Of a stretch of DNA of 64,000 bases, positions 53,137 through 60,641 are shown piece by piece. Each line of letters begins with the position of its first letter. The first letter of the stretch is position 1. The notes below the pieces were generated by a model. It saw nothing but the letters and a program-made list of their open reading frames with translations, did no database searches and was not told the origin of the DNA. The stretch comes from Cellulomonas sp. Y8 (GTDB taxonomy: Bacteria; Actinomycetota; Actinomycetes; Actinomycetales; Cellulomonadaceae): the NCBI RefSeq assembly GCF_008033115.1, contig NZ_CP041203.1, positions 1,550,001-1,614,000 on the forward strand, in the 5' to 3' direction. A program made the translations under genes and the position numbers.

Positions 53137-53952
53137 TCACTTCACCGCGCCGACGGTCAGGCCGTCGCGCAGCAGCCGGTAGGTGCTGCTGAACACGACG
53201 AGGATCGGGATCGAGGTGAGCACGGCCAGCGCCATGAGCCCCGGCCAGTTGATGCCGAAGGCGCTCACCTGCTGCGCGAGCAGCGCGGACAGCGGGTACT
53301 GCCCGGGGGTCAGGTAGAAGTTCACGGCGTACAGGAACTCGCCCCACGCCAGCAGGAACGTCAGCGTGCCGACGGTGGCGACGCCGTTGCGGGCGACGGG
53401 CAGCACGACCGACCAGAACGTCCGGAGCATGCCCGCGCCGTCGATCGACGACGCCTCCTCGATCTGCGGCGGCACCGCCCGGAAGAACGGCCGCAGCAGC
53501 AGGGTGGCGAACGGGGTGAGCAGCGCGGCGTCGGCGAGCACCACCGCCATCGTGGTGTCGAGCAGCCGCCAGCCGGAGAACGCCTGGAACAGCGGGATGA
53601 CGGTCGCGGTCTGCGGCATCATCTGCAGCACGATCAGCAGGCCGAGCGCCACCGTGGGCAGCCACCCGCGGGTGCGGGCCAGGCCGTACGCGGCGGGGAT
53701 CGCGATCAGCAGGACCAGTGCGGTGGTGCTCGTCGCGATGATCACGGACTGCAGCAGGGCCCGGGCCAGGTCGCCGCTCAGCGCCTCGACGTACGCGGTG
53801 GTCACCGGGCGGAACAGGAACGTGCGGCTCGGGTCGAAGACGTCGTCCGACGACTTCACCGAGGTGAGCAGGATCCACAGGATCGGCACCCCGTACATCA
53901 GGGTGAGCAGGACCTTGGCGGCGACCGCCAGCGGGCCGGCCTTGACGCTCAT
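53137..53952 (-). CDS. Carbohydrate ABC permease, MalG type
   Basis: A 271-residue six-helix permease. The EAA loop that docks the ATPase reads EEASSIDGAGMLRTFWSVVL. The N-terminal KVLLTLMYGVPILWILLTSV and the C-terminal YRLLRDGLTVGAVK are typical for MalG/LacG-like subunits. ATG 53952 overlaps the stop of the MalF-type gene by 4 bp. No ATPase gene is present, so the importer probably uses a shared MsmX/MsiK-type ATPase encoded elsewhere. Confidence 0.94.
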   Translation of the reverse strand: MSVKAGPLAVAAKVLLTLMYGVPILWILLTSVKSSDDVFDPSRTFLFRPVTTAYVEALSGDLARALLQSVIIATSTTALVLLIAIPAAYGLARTRGWLPTVALGLLIVLQMMPQTATVIPLFQAFSGWRLLDTTMAVVLADAALLTPFATLLLRPFFRAVPPQIEEASSIDGAGMLRTFWSVVLPVARNGVATVGTLTFLLAWGEFLYAVNFYLTPGQYPLSALLAQQVSAFGINWPGLMALAVLTSIPILVVFSSTYRLLRDGLTVGAVK

Positions 53953-54890
53953 CCGTCCGCCTCCTCGCGCTTGATGCTCCGGGCGTAGACCACGGCCAGG
54001 ACCAGCACGCCGACCACGGCGAGCGCGGAGGTCGCCGCGCCGAGCCCGTAGTCGTAGCGGACGAAGGCCTGCAGGTAGCCCAGGAACGGCAGGGTGTTGG
54101 TCGCGGTGCCCGGGCCGCCGTACGTCATCACGTAGATGAAGTCGAACGACCGGAACCCGTAGACCAGGGTGAGGATCAGCAGCACCAGCGTGGTCGGGCG
54201 GACCGACGGCACCATGATGTGCCGGATCTGCTGCCACTTGCTGGCGCCGTCGAGCTGCGCCGCCTCGAACACCTCGGGGTCGATCGTCATGAGCGCGGCG
54301 CGGAACACGAGCGTGTTGAACGGGATCACCGCGAACGCGTTGACGAACGCCACCGAGAACAGCGCCCAGTGCTGGTCGTAGAGGAACGGCACGGGGGTGT
54401 CGCGCAGGCCGGTGCTCGTGAGCACGGTGTTGATCAGGCCGGCGTCGTTGAGCAGGAACTTCCAGACCGACCCGTTCACCACCGGCGGCAGCGCCCAGAC
54501 GAACACCATGAGCGCGAGCAGCCAGGCCGACCAGCGGCCCGTGGTGCGCAGGGCGACCGCCGCGCCGAACCCGACGAGCATGCCGAGCACGGTCACCACG
54601 ACCACGAACACCAGCGTGCGGGTGATCGCGGGACCGGTCTGCCCGGTCTCGAAGCCGCGGCGGACGTTGTCGAGGCCGGTGAACACCCAGTCGGCGTTCA
54701 GGGTGGCCGCGGTGACCTGGCTGACCGCCATCCGGGCGAGCTGGACGAGCGGGTACAGGCTGAACAGGCCGAGGAACACGGCCGCGGGCAGCAGGAAGAC
54801 GATCCGGCTGCCGCCCCGACGACGCCGGGTCGTCGGGGCGGTGCCGGCCCTCGCCTGCCGCGCGGGCGCGGTGGTGACGGGTGCGGACAT
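53949..54890 (-). CDS. Carbohydrate ABC permease, MalF type
   Basis: A 313-residue six-helix permease with an Arg-rich cytosolic N terminus. Its EAA loop reads FEAAQLDGASKWQQIRHIMV. It follows the solute-binding lipoprotein gene by 10 bp and overlaps the MalG-type gene, so the three are one transcript. Confidence 0.94.
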   Translation of the reverse strand: MSAPVTTAPARQARAGTAPTTRRRRGGSRIVFLLPAAVFLGLFSLYPLVQLARMAVSQVTAATLNADWVFTGLDNVRRGFETGQTGPAITRTLVFVVVVTVLGMLVGFGAAVALRTTGRWSAWLLALMVFVWALPPVVNGSVWKFLLNDAGLINTVLTSTGLRDTPVPFLYDQHWALFSVAFVNAFAVIPFNTLVFRAALMTIDPEVFEAAQLDGASKWQQIRHIMVPSVRPTTLVLLILTLVYGFRSFDFIYVMTYGGPGTATNTLPFLGYLQAFVRYDYGLGAATSALAVVGVLVLAVVYARSIKREEADG

Positions 54891-54900
54891 GGCGGTCTCG

Positions 54901-56166
54901 TCAGCCGATCTGGCTCTTCAGCGCGGCGACCGCCTGGTCGGCCGCGGCCTGGGGCGCCTGCTGTCCGCCGATCACGGCGGACCAGGCCTGGCCGACCGTG
55001 AGCTGCACGTCCGCGACGGCGGCGGGCGGGATGGAGGCGGCCGGGTAGCTGGCGCCGAAGTCGGCGATCGTGCGGGCGAACGGGTCGAGCAGGTCGTTGC
55101 TCGTCACCACGTCGGCCTGGGCGGTGTCGGCACGGGACGGGATCGAGCCGACCAGGTCGGGGGCGAGCTCCTGGCCCTTCGCGTCGAGGTACGTGCTCTG
55201 CAGGTACTCCCAGGCCAGCTCCGGGTCGTCGGCGTGCGCGCCGATGCCCTCGCCCTCGCCGCCCAGGTACACCTGGCCCGTGTCGCCGAGCGGCAGCGGG
55301 ACGACGCCGTAGGCGAAGTCGGCGTCGGACTCGGCAGTGCCGATCTGCCAGTTGCCGTTCTGCGCGAACGCCGTCTTCCCGGCCGCGAACTGCTGGAACG
55401 GGACCGTCTGGTCCCAGGTCACGGCCTCCTGGGTCAGCCAGCCGTTGTCGACCCAGCCGCGCACCCGCTCGAACCCGGAGGCCAGCGCGTCGGCGTCGAG
55501 GTTCTCGTAGTCGAAGCCGGCGTCGCTGATCCACGGGTACGCCTGCCACTCGCCCTGCGACTGCGGCAGGCCGGACAGCGTGATGCCGCCGTACCCGGCG
55601 TCCTTCGCGGCGGCCATCGCGGCCTCGAGCTCGTCCATCGTGGTGGGCGGCTCGACCCCGATCTCGTCGAGGATGTCCTGGTTGTACCAGAGGCCCAGCA
55701 GGTTCACGTAGCCCTGCACGGCGTACAGCTGGTCGTCGACGCTGTGCAGGACCGAGTCGGGGAACTGGTCGGCGTCCGCGAAGTCCGCCCACTGCTCGTC
55801 GAGCGGTGCGAGCACGCCGCCCAGCGCGAGCGTCGCGGCCTCCGCGCCGTTGAACACGACGACGTCGGGGCCGGTGCCGGCGCCCGCGGCGGACACGAGC
55901 TTCGAGTTCATCTGGTCGTAGGGGACGTAGACGTTCTCGACTTCTGCGTCGTTCTCGGACTCGAACTTCTCCTTGTACGCGTCCATGAGCGCGACCTGGT
56001 TGGGGTCGGAGAAGTAGTGCCAGACGGTGACGACGCCGTCGCCACCGCCGTCGCCCCCGGAGGTCGAGCCACCGCCGCCCCCGGCGCTGGTGCCGCCGGA
56101 GCAGGCGGCGAGCCCGAGCGCGCCCACGGCGGCCAGGGCGATGAGCGAGCTGCGTCGTGCGTTCAT
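54901..56166 (-). CDS. Sugar-binding lipoprotein of the ABC importer (SBP family 1)
   Basis: A 421-residue lipoprotein. The lipobox GLAAC gives Cys 22, followed by a Gly/Ser linker and the binding fold (VVTVWHYFSDPNQVALMDAY; YAVQGYVNLLGLWYNQDILD; TAFAQNGNWQIG; VVPLPLGD). Start ATG 56166 with GAGGAG upstream. It heads the operon SBP-MalF-MalG-GH127 and is divergent from a LacI regulator. Ligand is inferred to be an arabinofuranose-containing oligosaccharide, from the GH127 gene. Confidence 0.93.
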   Translation of the reverse strand: MNARRSSLIALAAVGALGLAACSGGTSAGGGGGSTSGGDGGGDGVVTVWHYFSDPNQVALMDAYKEKFESENDAEVENVYVPYDQMNSKLVSAAGAGTGPDVVVFNGAEAATLALGGVLAPLDEQWADFADADQFPDSVLHSVDDQLYAVQGYVNLLGLWYNQDILDEIGVEPPTTMDELEAAMAAAKDAGYGGITLSGLPQSQGEWQAYPWISDAGFDYENLDADALASGFERVRGWVDNGWLTQEAVTWDQTVPFQQFAAGKTAFAQNGNWQIGTAESDADFAYGVVPLPLGDTGQVYLGGEGEGIGAHADDPELAWEYLQSTYLDAKGQELAPDLVGSIPSRADTAQADVVTSNDLLDPFARTIADFGASYPAASIPPAAVADVQLTVGQAWSAVIGGQQAPQAAADQAVAALKSQIG

Positions 56167-56241
56167 GCGGACCGGTCTCCTCGTCGAGTGCGGTCGGTGG
56201 CCGGGCATCGGTGCCGCGGCCATCGCTGGTGCGCCGCCCCG

Positions 56242-56335
56242 GACGAAAACACCCGAAACGGTTTTCGGGGACGCTAGCACCAGGGTGTCGCGGGCGTCAA
56301 CGGGGTGCCGGGTTGCGACGTTTTCGTCGTACGCT
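56242..56335. promoter_or_regulatory. Divergent promoter region with LacI operators
   Basis: For the ABC operon (minus strand) a -35 TTGACG (56295-56300) and a -10 TAGCGT (56271-56276) are 18 bp apart. Directly downstream of that -10 lies CCCGAAACGGTTTTCGGG (56252-56269), with perfect 7-bp arms, and a further GACGAAAAC half site (56242-56250). A third element, CGACGTTTTCGTCG (56316-56329), abuts TACGCT (56330-56335), a likely -10 of the lacI-type gene. All three share GTTTTCG. One LacI-family protein could thus repress both directions. Confidence 0.65.
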
Positions 56336-56364
56336 GCGTCCCAGCACGAGGACAGGGGGCATCC

Positions 56365-57375
56365 ATGAGCACCGACGCACCGGGCCGGCGCCAGGTCACG
56401 CTGCGCGACGTCGCGCAGCTCGCCGGCGTCTCGGTCGCCACGGCGTCCAAGGCGATCAACGGCAAGGCCGAGGTCAGCCCGGAGACCCGGCGCCGGGTCC
56501 TCGACGTCGCGGAGCGGCTGTCGTTCACGCCCAACGCGCTCGCCCGGGCCATGCTCGACGGGCACACCGGCACCGTCGGCCTGCTGACCCACGACCTCGA
56601 GGGCCGGTTCTCGCTGCCGATCCTCATGGGCGCCGAGGACGCGTTCGGCGCGGGCCGGTCGAGCGTGCTCCTCTGCGACTCCCGCGGCGACGCGATCCGC
56701 GAGCAGCACCACCTGTCGACGCTCCTCGGCCGCCGGGTGGACGGCCTGATCGTGGTCGGCTCGCAGACCGACGCCCGGCCCCCGCTGGGCCGGGACCTGC
56801 CCGTCCCGGTGGTCTACACGTACGCCCCGTCGACCGACCCCGCCGACGCGTCGGTCGTCCCCGACAACGTCACCGCCGGCCGCATCGCCGTCGAGCACCT
56901 CCTCGCCACGGGCCGTCGCCGCATCGCCCACGTCTCCGGCGACATCACCTACGACGCCGCCACCGACCGCGCCGCGGGCGCCGACGCCGCACTGGCCGAG
57001 CACGGGCTCGAGCGGGTCGGGCCCGTGCGGTACGGCTCGTGGTCCGAGGCGTGGGGCCGCTCGTCCGTGGCGGCGATGCTGGAGCAGGACGTCGACGCCG
57101 TCGTCTGCGGCAGCGACCAGATCGCCCGCGGCGTCCTGGACGCGCTCCACGACCGCGGGGTACGGGTGCCCGACGACGTCGCGGTGATCGGCTTCGACAA
57201 CTGGGAGCCGATGATCGCCGGGTGCCGCCCCGCGCTGACGAGCATCGACATGAACTTCCAGCTCATGGGCCGGCGGGCGGCGGAGCGGCTGTTCGCGCGG
57301 CTCGAGGGCCGCGACCCGGGCGGGGTGGAGACCGTCACGCCGCGGGTGATCGTGCGGGAGTCCACGGGGGGCTGA
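56365..57375 (+). CDS. LacI family regulator of the arabinoside unit
   Basis: A 336-residue repressor with HTH VTLRDVAQLAGVSVATASKA followed by INGKAEVSPETRRRV, hinge PNALARAMLDGHTG and a sugar-binding-like effector domain (DAVVCGSDQIARGVLDALHD; DVAVIGFDNWEPMIAGCRPA). ATG 56365 is close to GACAGGGGG. It is divergent from the ABC operon, with probable shared operators between them. A short imperfect inverted repeat (GAGCAC ... GTGCTC, about 57374-57401) at its end may terminate it. Confidence 0.94.
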   Translation: MSTDAPGRRQVTLRDVAQLAGVSVATASKAINGKAEVSPETRRRVLDVAERLSFTPNALARAMLDGHTGTVGLLTHDLEGRFSLPILMGAEDAFGAGRSSVLLCDSRGDAIREQHHLSTLLGRRVDGLIVVGSQTDARPPLGRDLPVPVVYTYAPSTDPADASVVPDNVTAGRIAVEHLLATGRRRIAHVSGDITYDAATDRAAGADAALAEHGLERVGPVRYGSWSEAWGRSSVAAMLEQDVDAVVCGSDQIARGVLDALHDRGVRVPDDVAVIGFDNWEPMIAGCRPALTSIDMNFQLMGRRAAERLFARLEGRDPGGVETVTPRVIVRESTGG

Positions 57376-57483
57376 GCACCGGCGTCGGCCGGCCCGTGCT
57401 CCGGTCGCCCCGGGTGTGCACCGGGCCTACCGTGGCGGAGCCCCGGGGCCGACCGGGGCATCGCCGTCCCGGGAGGTCCGCCC

Positions 57484-57534
57484 GTGTCCCGCACCGGCCC
57501 GCTCGCCCCCACGGGGCTCCGCCCGAGGGCCTGA
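57484..57534 (+). CDS. Possible 16-codon leader peptide before the ZIP gene
   Basis: GTG 57484 follows a strong GGGAGG (57471-57476 region) and opens VSRTGPLAPTGLRPRA, ending in TGA 57532-57534. Only CCC separates this stop from the GTG start of the ZIP transporter at 57538. A terminating ribosome could reinitiate directly. It is too short to judge by codon use; it could also be chance. Confidence 0.3.
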   Translation: MSRTGPLAPTGLRPRA

Positions 57535-57537
57535 CCC

Positions 57538-58287
57538 GTGCCCGTCTGGCTCGAGGCCGGCGCGTGGGGCCTGGTCGGGGGCGCCGCGCTGGTGCTCGGC
57601 GCACTCGTCGCGTGGTTCGTCCGCGTCCCGCAGCGCGTCGTCGCGAGCATCATGGCGTTCGGCGCCGGCGTGCTGATCTCGGCGCTGGCGTTCGAGCTGG
57701 TGGACGAGGCGGAGCGCGCCGGAGGGCTGCTGCCGACGGTCGGCGGGTTCCTGGGCGGGGCGGTGGCCTACGTCGCCGCGAACCTGGTGCTCGCCCGGCG
57801 CGGCGCCCGGCACCGCAAGCGGTCGGGCGGCCAGCAGCCCTCGGAGCAGGACGCCGCCGGCAGCGGCGTGGCGATCGCGATCGGGGCGCTGCTCGACGGC
57901 ATCCCGGAGTCGGTGGTGCTCGGGCTGTCGGTGCTCGGCGGGCAGGGCGTCGGGGTCGGGGTGCTGGCCGCGGTGTTCATCTCGAACGTCCCGGAGGGGT
58001 TGTCGAGCGCCGCCGGGATGAAGCGCGCGGGCCGCGGCGCGGGCTACGTGTTCGGCGTGTGGACCGGTATCGCCGTGGCGAGCGGCCTCGCCGCGCTCCT
58101 CGGGTCGCTGCTGCTGCAGGACGCGTCGACGGGGACGGTCGCGGCGATCACGGCGGTCGCCGCGGGCGCGATCCTGGCCATGCTGGCGGACACGATGATC
58201 CCGGAGGCGTTCGAGCGGGCGCACCTGCTCACCGGCCTGATCACGGCCCTCGGGTTCCTCACCGCGTTCGCGATCGAGCGGGCCTGA
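57538..58287 (+). CDS. ZIP family metal transporter
   Basis: A 249-residue, ~8-helix protein. LLDGIPESVVLGLS and ISNVPEGLSSAAGMKRAG are the paired signature motifs of helices 4 and 5, carrying Asp/Glu metal ligands (the usual His residues are replaced by D and N). A basic loop RRGARHRKRSGGQQ separates the two halves. ZIP proteins move Zn, Fe or Mn into the cytosol; the variant metal site leaves selectivity open. GTG 57538 has GAGGG 8 nt upstream, inside the possible leader peptide. Confidence 0.85.
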   Translation: MPVWLEAGAWGLVGGAALVLGALVAWFVRVPQRVVASIMAFGAGVLISALAFELVDEAERAGGLLPTVGGFLGGAVAYVAANLVLARRGARHRKRSGGQQPSEQDAAGSGVAIAIGALLDGIPESVVLGLSVLGGQGVGVGVLAAVFISNVPEGLSSAAGMKRAGRGAGYVFGVWTGIAVASGLAALLGSLLLQDASTGTVAAITAVAAGAILAMLADTMIPEAFERAHLLTGLITALGFLTAFAIERA

Positions 58288-58358
58288 CCGGCCGGTTCAC
58301 GCCTCGGCCCGGTGGTGTGAGACAGTGCGTCTCCCCCAGCTGCCGGAGGAGGCACACG

Positions 58359-58821
58359 ATGAGCGCGTCGGCCGAGCTCGACCCGCTGTCCGCGGTCCTG
58401 GACGCCTACGCGACGGAGGCCACCGTCCGCGTCGGGGTCCCGACCGAGTGCAGCATCATCCTCCGCGACCACCAGCTCCTCGACCAGGTCGCGAGCAGCA
58501 GCGAGCGCGCGCGCCAGCTGCGACCGCACCGAGGTCGACACGGCGGAGGGGCCGTGCGTGCTGGCGATCCAGCAGCTGCGCGGCGAGCTCGTGCCGGACG
58601 TGCTGGCGGAGACGCGCTGGCCCGCGTGGCGCACGGCCGCGGCCGACGCCGGGTTCCGGTCCGCCGCCGCCCTGCCGGCGCAGGTCGACGCCGACACCAC
58701 GATCGCCCTCAACCTGTACTCCGAGGCCGTCGACCCGTGGGACCGCGACGTGCTGGTGCGGATGGACCGGTTCGTGCAGGAGGTCGCCGAGGCGATCCGG
58801 ACCCGGGGCCTCACCGCCTGA
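58359..58821 (+). CDS. GAF domain protein (frameshifted as given)
   Basis: About 153 residues. ATG 58359 follows GGAGGAGG. The first frame reads VPTECSIILRDHQLLDQVAS then SSERARQ; an extra base near 58518 shifts the frame and the sequence continues as CDRTEVDTAEGPCVLAIQQL, then SAAALPAQVDADTTIALNLY to the stop at 58819-58821. The pattern, with SSD/SER-ARQCD and EGPCVLA, is that of small actinobacterial GAF proteins which usually carry a C-terminal ANTAR domain; here the ANTAR domain is missing. Likely a small-molecule or redox sensor module; partner unknown. Confidence 0.78.
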
Positions 58822-58834
58822 CGACCGCGGGGCG

Positions 58835-59065
58835 TCAGCCCTGCAGCCGCCGCGCGAGCATCGCCTTCGACTGCTCCGCGCCCTTGCGGCTCTCGTGCTG
58901 CGCCCGCCGGAAGAACTCCGCCAGCTCCGCGTCCCCCGCCCGGTCGGCGTCCTGCGCGTACTGCTCCAGCCGCAGGACGTTGCTCAGGCACGCCTCGGCG
59001 AACCAGATGAGGTTGTAGTCCTTGTCCGGGGTCCCGGTGGTGCCCCCGGTCTCGCTGCTCGACAT
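58835..59065 (-). CDS. Small helical protein of unknown function
   Basis: A 76-residue acidic protein, start ATG 59065 with GAGGGGG upstream. After a Ser/Thr/Gly-rich start it is all helical: NLIWFAEACLSNVLRLEQYA, then RAGDAELAEFFRRAQHESRK. The charge pattern resembles a ferritin-like or four-helix-bundle fragment. No family recognised. It converges on the GAF gene with a 13-bp gap. Confidence 0.7.
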   Translation of the reverse strand: MSSSETGGTTGTPDKDYNLIWFAEACLSNVLRLEQYAQDADRAGDAELAEFFRRAQHESRKGAEQSKAMLARRLQG

Positions 59066-59200
59066 GATGACCCCCTCGTCGCGCGACGGCCGCGTGCTCC
59101 CCACGGTAGGCGCGCCCCTCGCGCCCCGCGCGGGCGGCCCCGCGGCCTGCGGTGACGCTCCCCGGTCGCCGCTCGCGGCACCCGTGCCTAGCGTGGCCGC

Positions 59201-59431
59201 ATGACGAGCATCCCCGACCCGGACCCGGAGAACACGCCCGGCCTCGAGCCCGGCGGCGGGGTCGCGCCCGGTGACACCCCGCCCGGCGAGTCCAGCACGT
59301 CCGGCGCGGCGTTCCAGGAGCCCGACCTCCCGAGCCGCCGCACGAACTGGCTGGTGTACGTGCTGATCGGGGTGGTGGTGGTCTTCGCGCTGCTGCTGTT
59401 CGTCGGGTACGTGGTGGGGCTGCTGGGCTGA
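59201..59431 (+). CDS. DUF6480 family small membrane protein
   Basis: A 76-residue protein. The N-terminal DPDPENTPGLEPGGGVAPGD and TPPGESS motif, followed by one C-terminal membrane helix (LVYVLIGVVVVFALLLFVGY), is the pattern of the actinobacterial DUF6480 family as I remember it. TAGCGT at 59189-59194 lies 6 nt before ATG 59201, so it is leaderless. Function unknown. Confidence 0.8.
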   Translation: MTSIPDPDPENTPGLEPGGGVAPGDTPPGESSTSGAAFQEPDLPSRRTNWLVYVLIGVVVVFALLLFVGYVVGLLG

Positions 59432-59532
59432 CCGGGCGGTTCGTCGCGAACCGAGCCCGGGAGCGGTTGCCCGGCCGGTAGCGTCCGGGGCGGGCCGCCC
59501 GCGCGGGGCGGACACGACCCCGAGGAGCACCG

Positions 59533-60393
59533 GTGCCGAGCGACCCGACCGCGCCCGTCCCGCCGGGGTACGGGCCGCCCCCGCCCGGGTACCGTCCCCC
59601 GCCGCCCGGCTACCGGCCGCCCCCGCCCGGGTACGGCGTCCCGCCGTGGGGCCCGCCGCCCGAGCCGGGTGTCGGCGACGCCCTGCGGTTCGGCTGGGAG
59701 GCCGTCCGCACGCGCCTCGGCACCGCGATCGGCCTGTTCGCGGTGCCCGTCGTCCTGCTGGTCGCGGGGGTGGCGGCGGTCTACGTCCCGGTGCTGGCCG
59801 TCATGGTCGACGACCTCCGCGCCCAGGTCGAGGCCCAGGCCGCAGGGTCCCGGACCGGCGCGGAGGTGATCGGGACGAGCTGGGCCGTCACGCCCGCGAC
59901 GCTCGTCGGGCTGCTCGCCGCGGTCGTCGCGCTGCAGGCGGTCACGATGCTGGTGCAGGTGCTCGGGGCGCGGTTCGGCCTCGCCCTCGTGGACGGCCGG
60001 CCCTTCGGCGCGCGGGAGTTCTGGACGCCGCGCGGGCTCGGGCGCCCGATCGCCACCGCGCTGCTGCTGGCGGTCCTGACCGGGGTCGGTCTGCTGCTGC
60101 TCTACCTGCCCGGCCTGGTGATCGCGCTGCTCGGGCAGTACGCGGTGTACCTGTCGTTCGACCGCGGGTTCGGGCCCGTCGCGGCGATCCGGGAGAGCGC
60201 CCGGCTCGCGAGCCGGCACCTGGGCACGACGATCCTGCTGGTGCTCGCCGTCGCGCTCCTCGGGTCGGCCGGGTCGATGGTGTGCCTCGTCGGGCTGACG
60301 CTCGCCTACCCGGTGGGGTTCGCGACGACCGCCTGGCTGTACCGGCGGCTCGACGGCCTGCCGACCCGCCACCTCGGGAGCCCGGCGTCCTGA
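59533..60393 (+). CDS. Membrane protein with proline-rich N terminus
   Basis: A 286-residue protein. Residues ~8-45 are repeats of PPPPGYRP, a disordered Pro/Gly/Tyr stretch common in actinobacterial membrane proteins. About six hydrophobic helices follow, arranged as in the glycerophosphoryl diester phosphodiesterase membrane-domain group (FGWEAVRTRLGTAIGLFAVP; LSFDRGFGPVAAIRESARLA). GTG 59533 follows CGAGGAGC. No catalytic residues are evident; a scaffolding or insertion role is possible. Confidence 0.78.
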   Translation: MPSDPTAPVPPGYGPPPPGYRPPPPGYRPPPPGYGVPPWGPPPEPGVGDALRFGWEAVRTRLGTAIGLFAVPVVLLVAGVAAVYVPVLAVMVDDLRAQVEAQAAGSRTGAEVIGTSWAVTPATLVGLLAAVVALQAVTMLVQVLGARFGLALVDGRPFGAREFWTPRGLGRPIATALLLAVLTGVGLLLLYLPGLVIALLGQYAVYLSFDRGFGPVAAIRESARLASRHLGTTILLVLAVALLGSAGSMVCLVGLTLAYPVGFATTAWLYRRLDGLPTRHLGSPAS

Positions 60394-60482
60394 CGCCGGG
60401 ACCGGACCGGCGCGACGCAGGCACCCTCGCCGCTGTCCCACCGCGACCTAGGTGGCGGGTCGTGACGTGCAGGATCGGGTGC

Positions 60483-60641
60483 GTGAGCGACAGCACCGGG
60501 ACCGATCTCGAGCCGTCGGGATACGCGGACCTCCTGGCCGACCTCGAGCTCCGGGTCGCGCTGCCGTCGGCCGGCGAGCTGCGGGCCGTCGTCGACGCCC
60601 AGCTGCACGGTCCGCCGCGCACGAGGGCGGCGTCCCGCTAG
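60483..60641 (+). CDS. Small protein of 52 residues
   Basis: From GTG 60483 the frame reads VSDSTGTDLEPSGYADLLAD, then LELRVALPSAGELRAVVDAQ and a basic end. The composition and third-position GC look coding, and CAGGAT 8 nt upstream could be a -10 of a leaderless message. Its TAG stop (60639-60641) overlaps the TAG stop of the convergent AI-2E transporter gene. Family unknown. Confidence 0.45.
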   Translation: MSDSTGTDLEPSGYADLLADLELRVALPSAGELRAVVDAQLHGPPRTRAASR

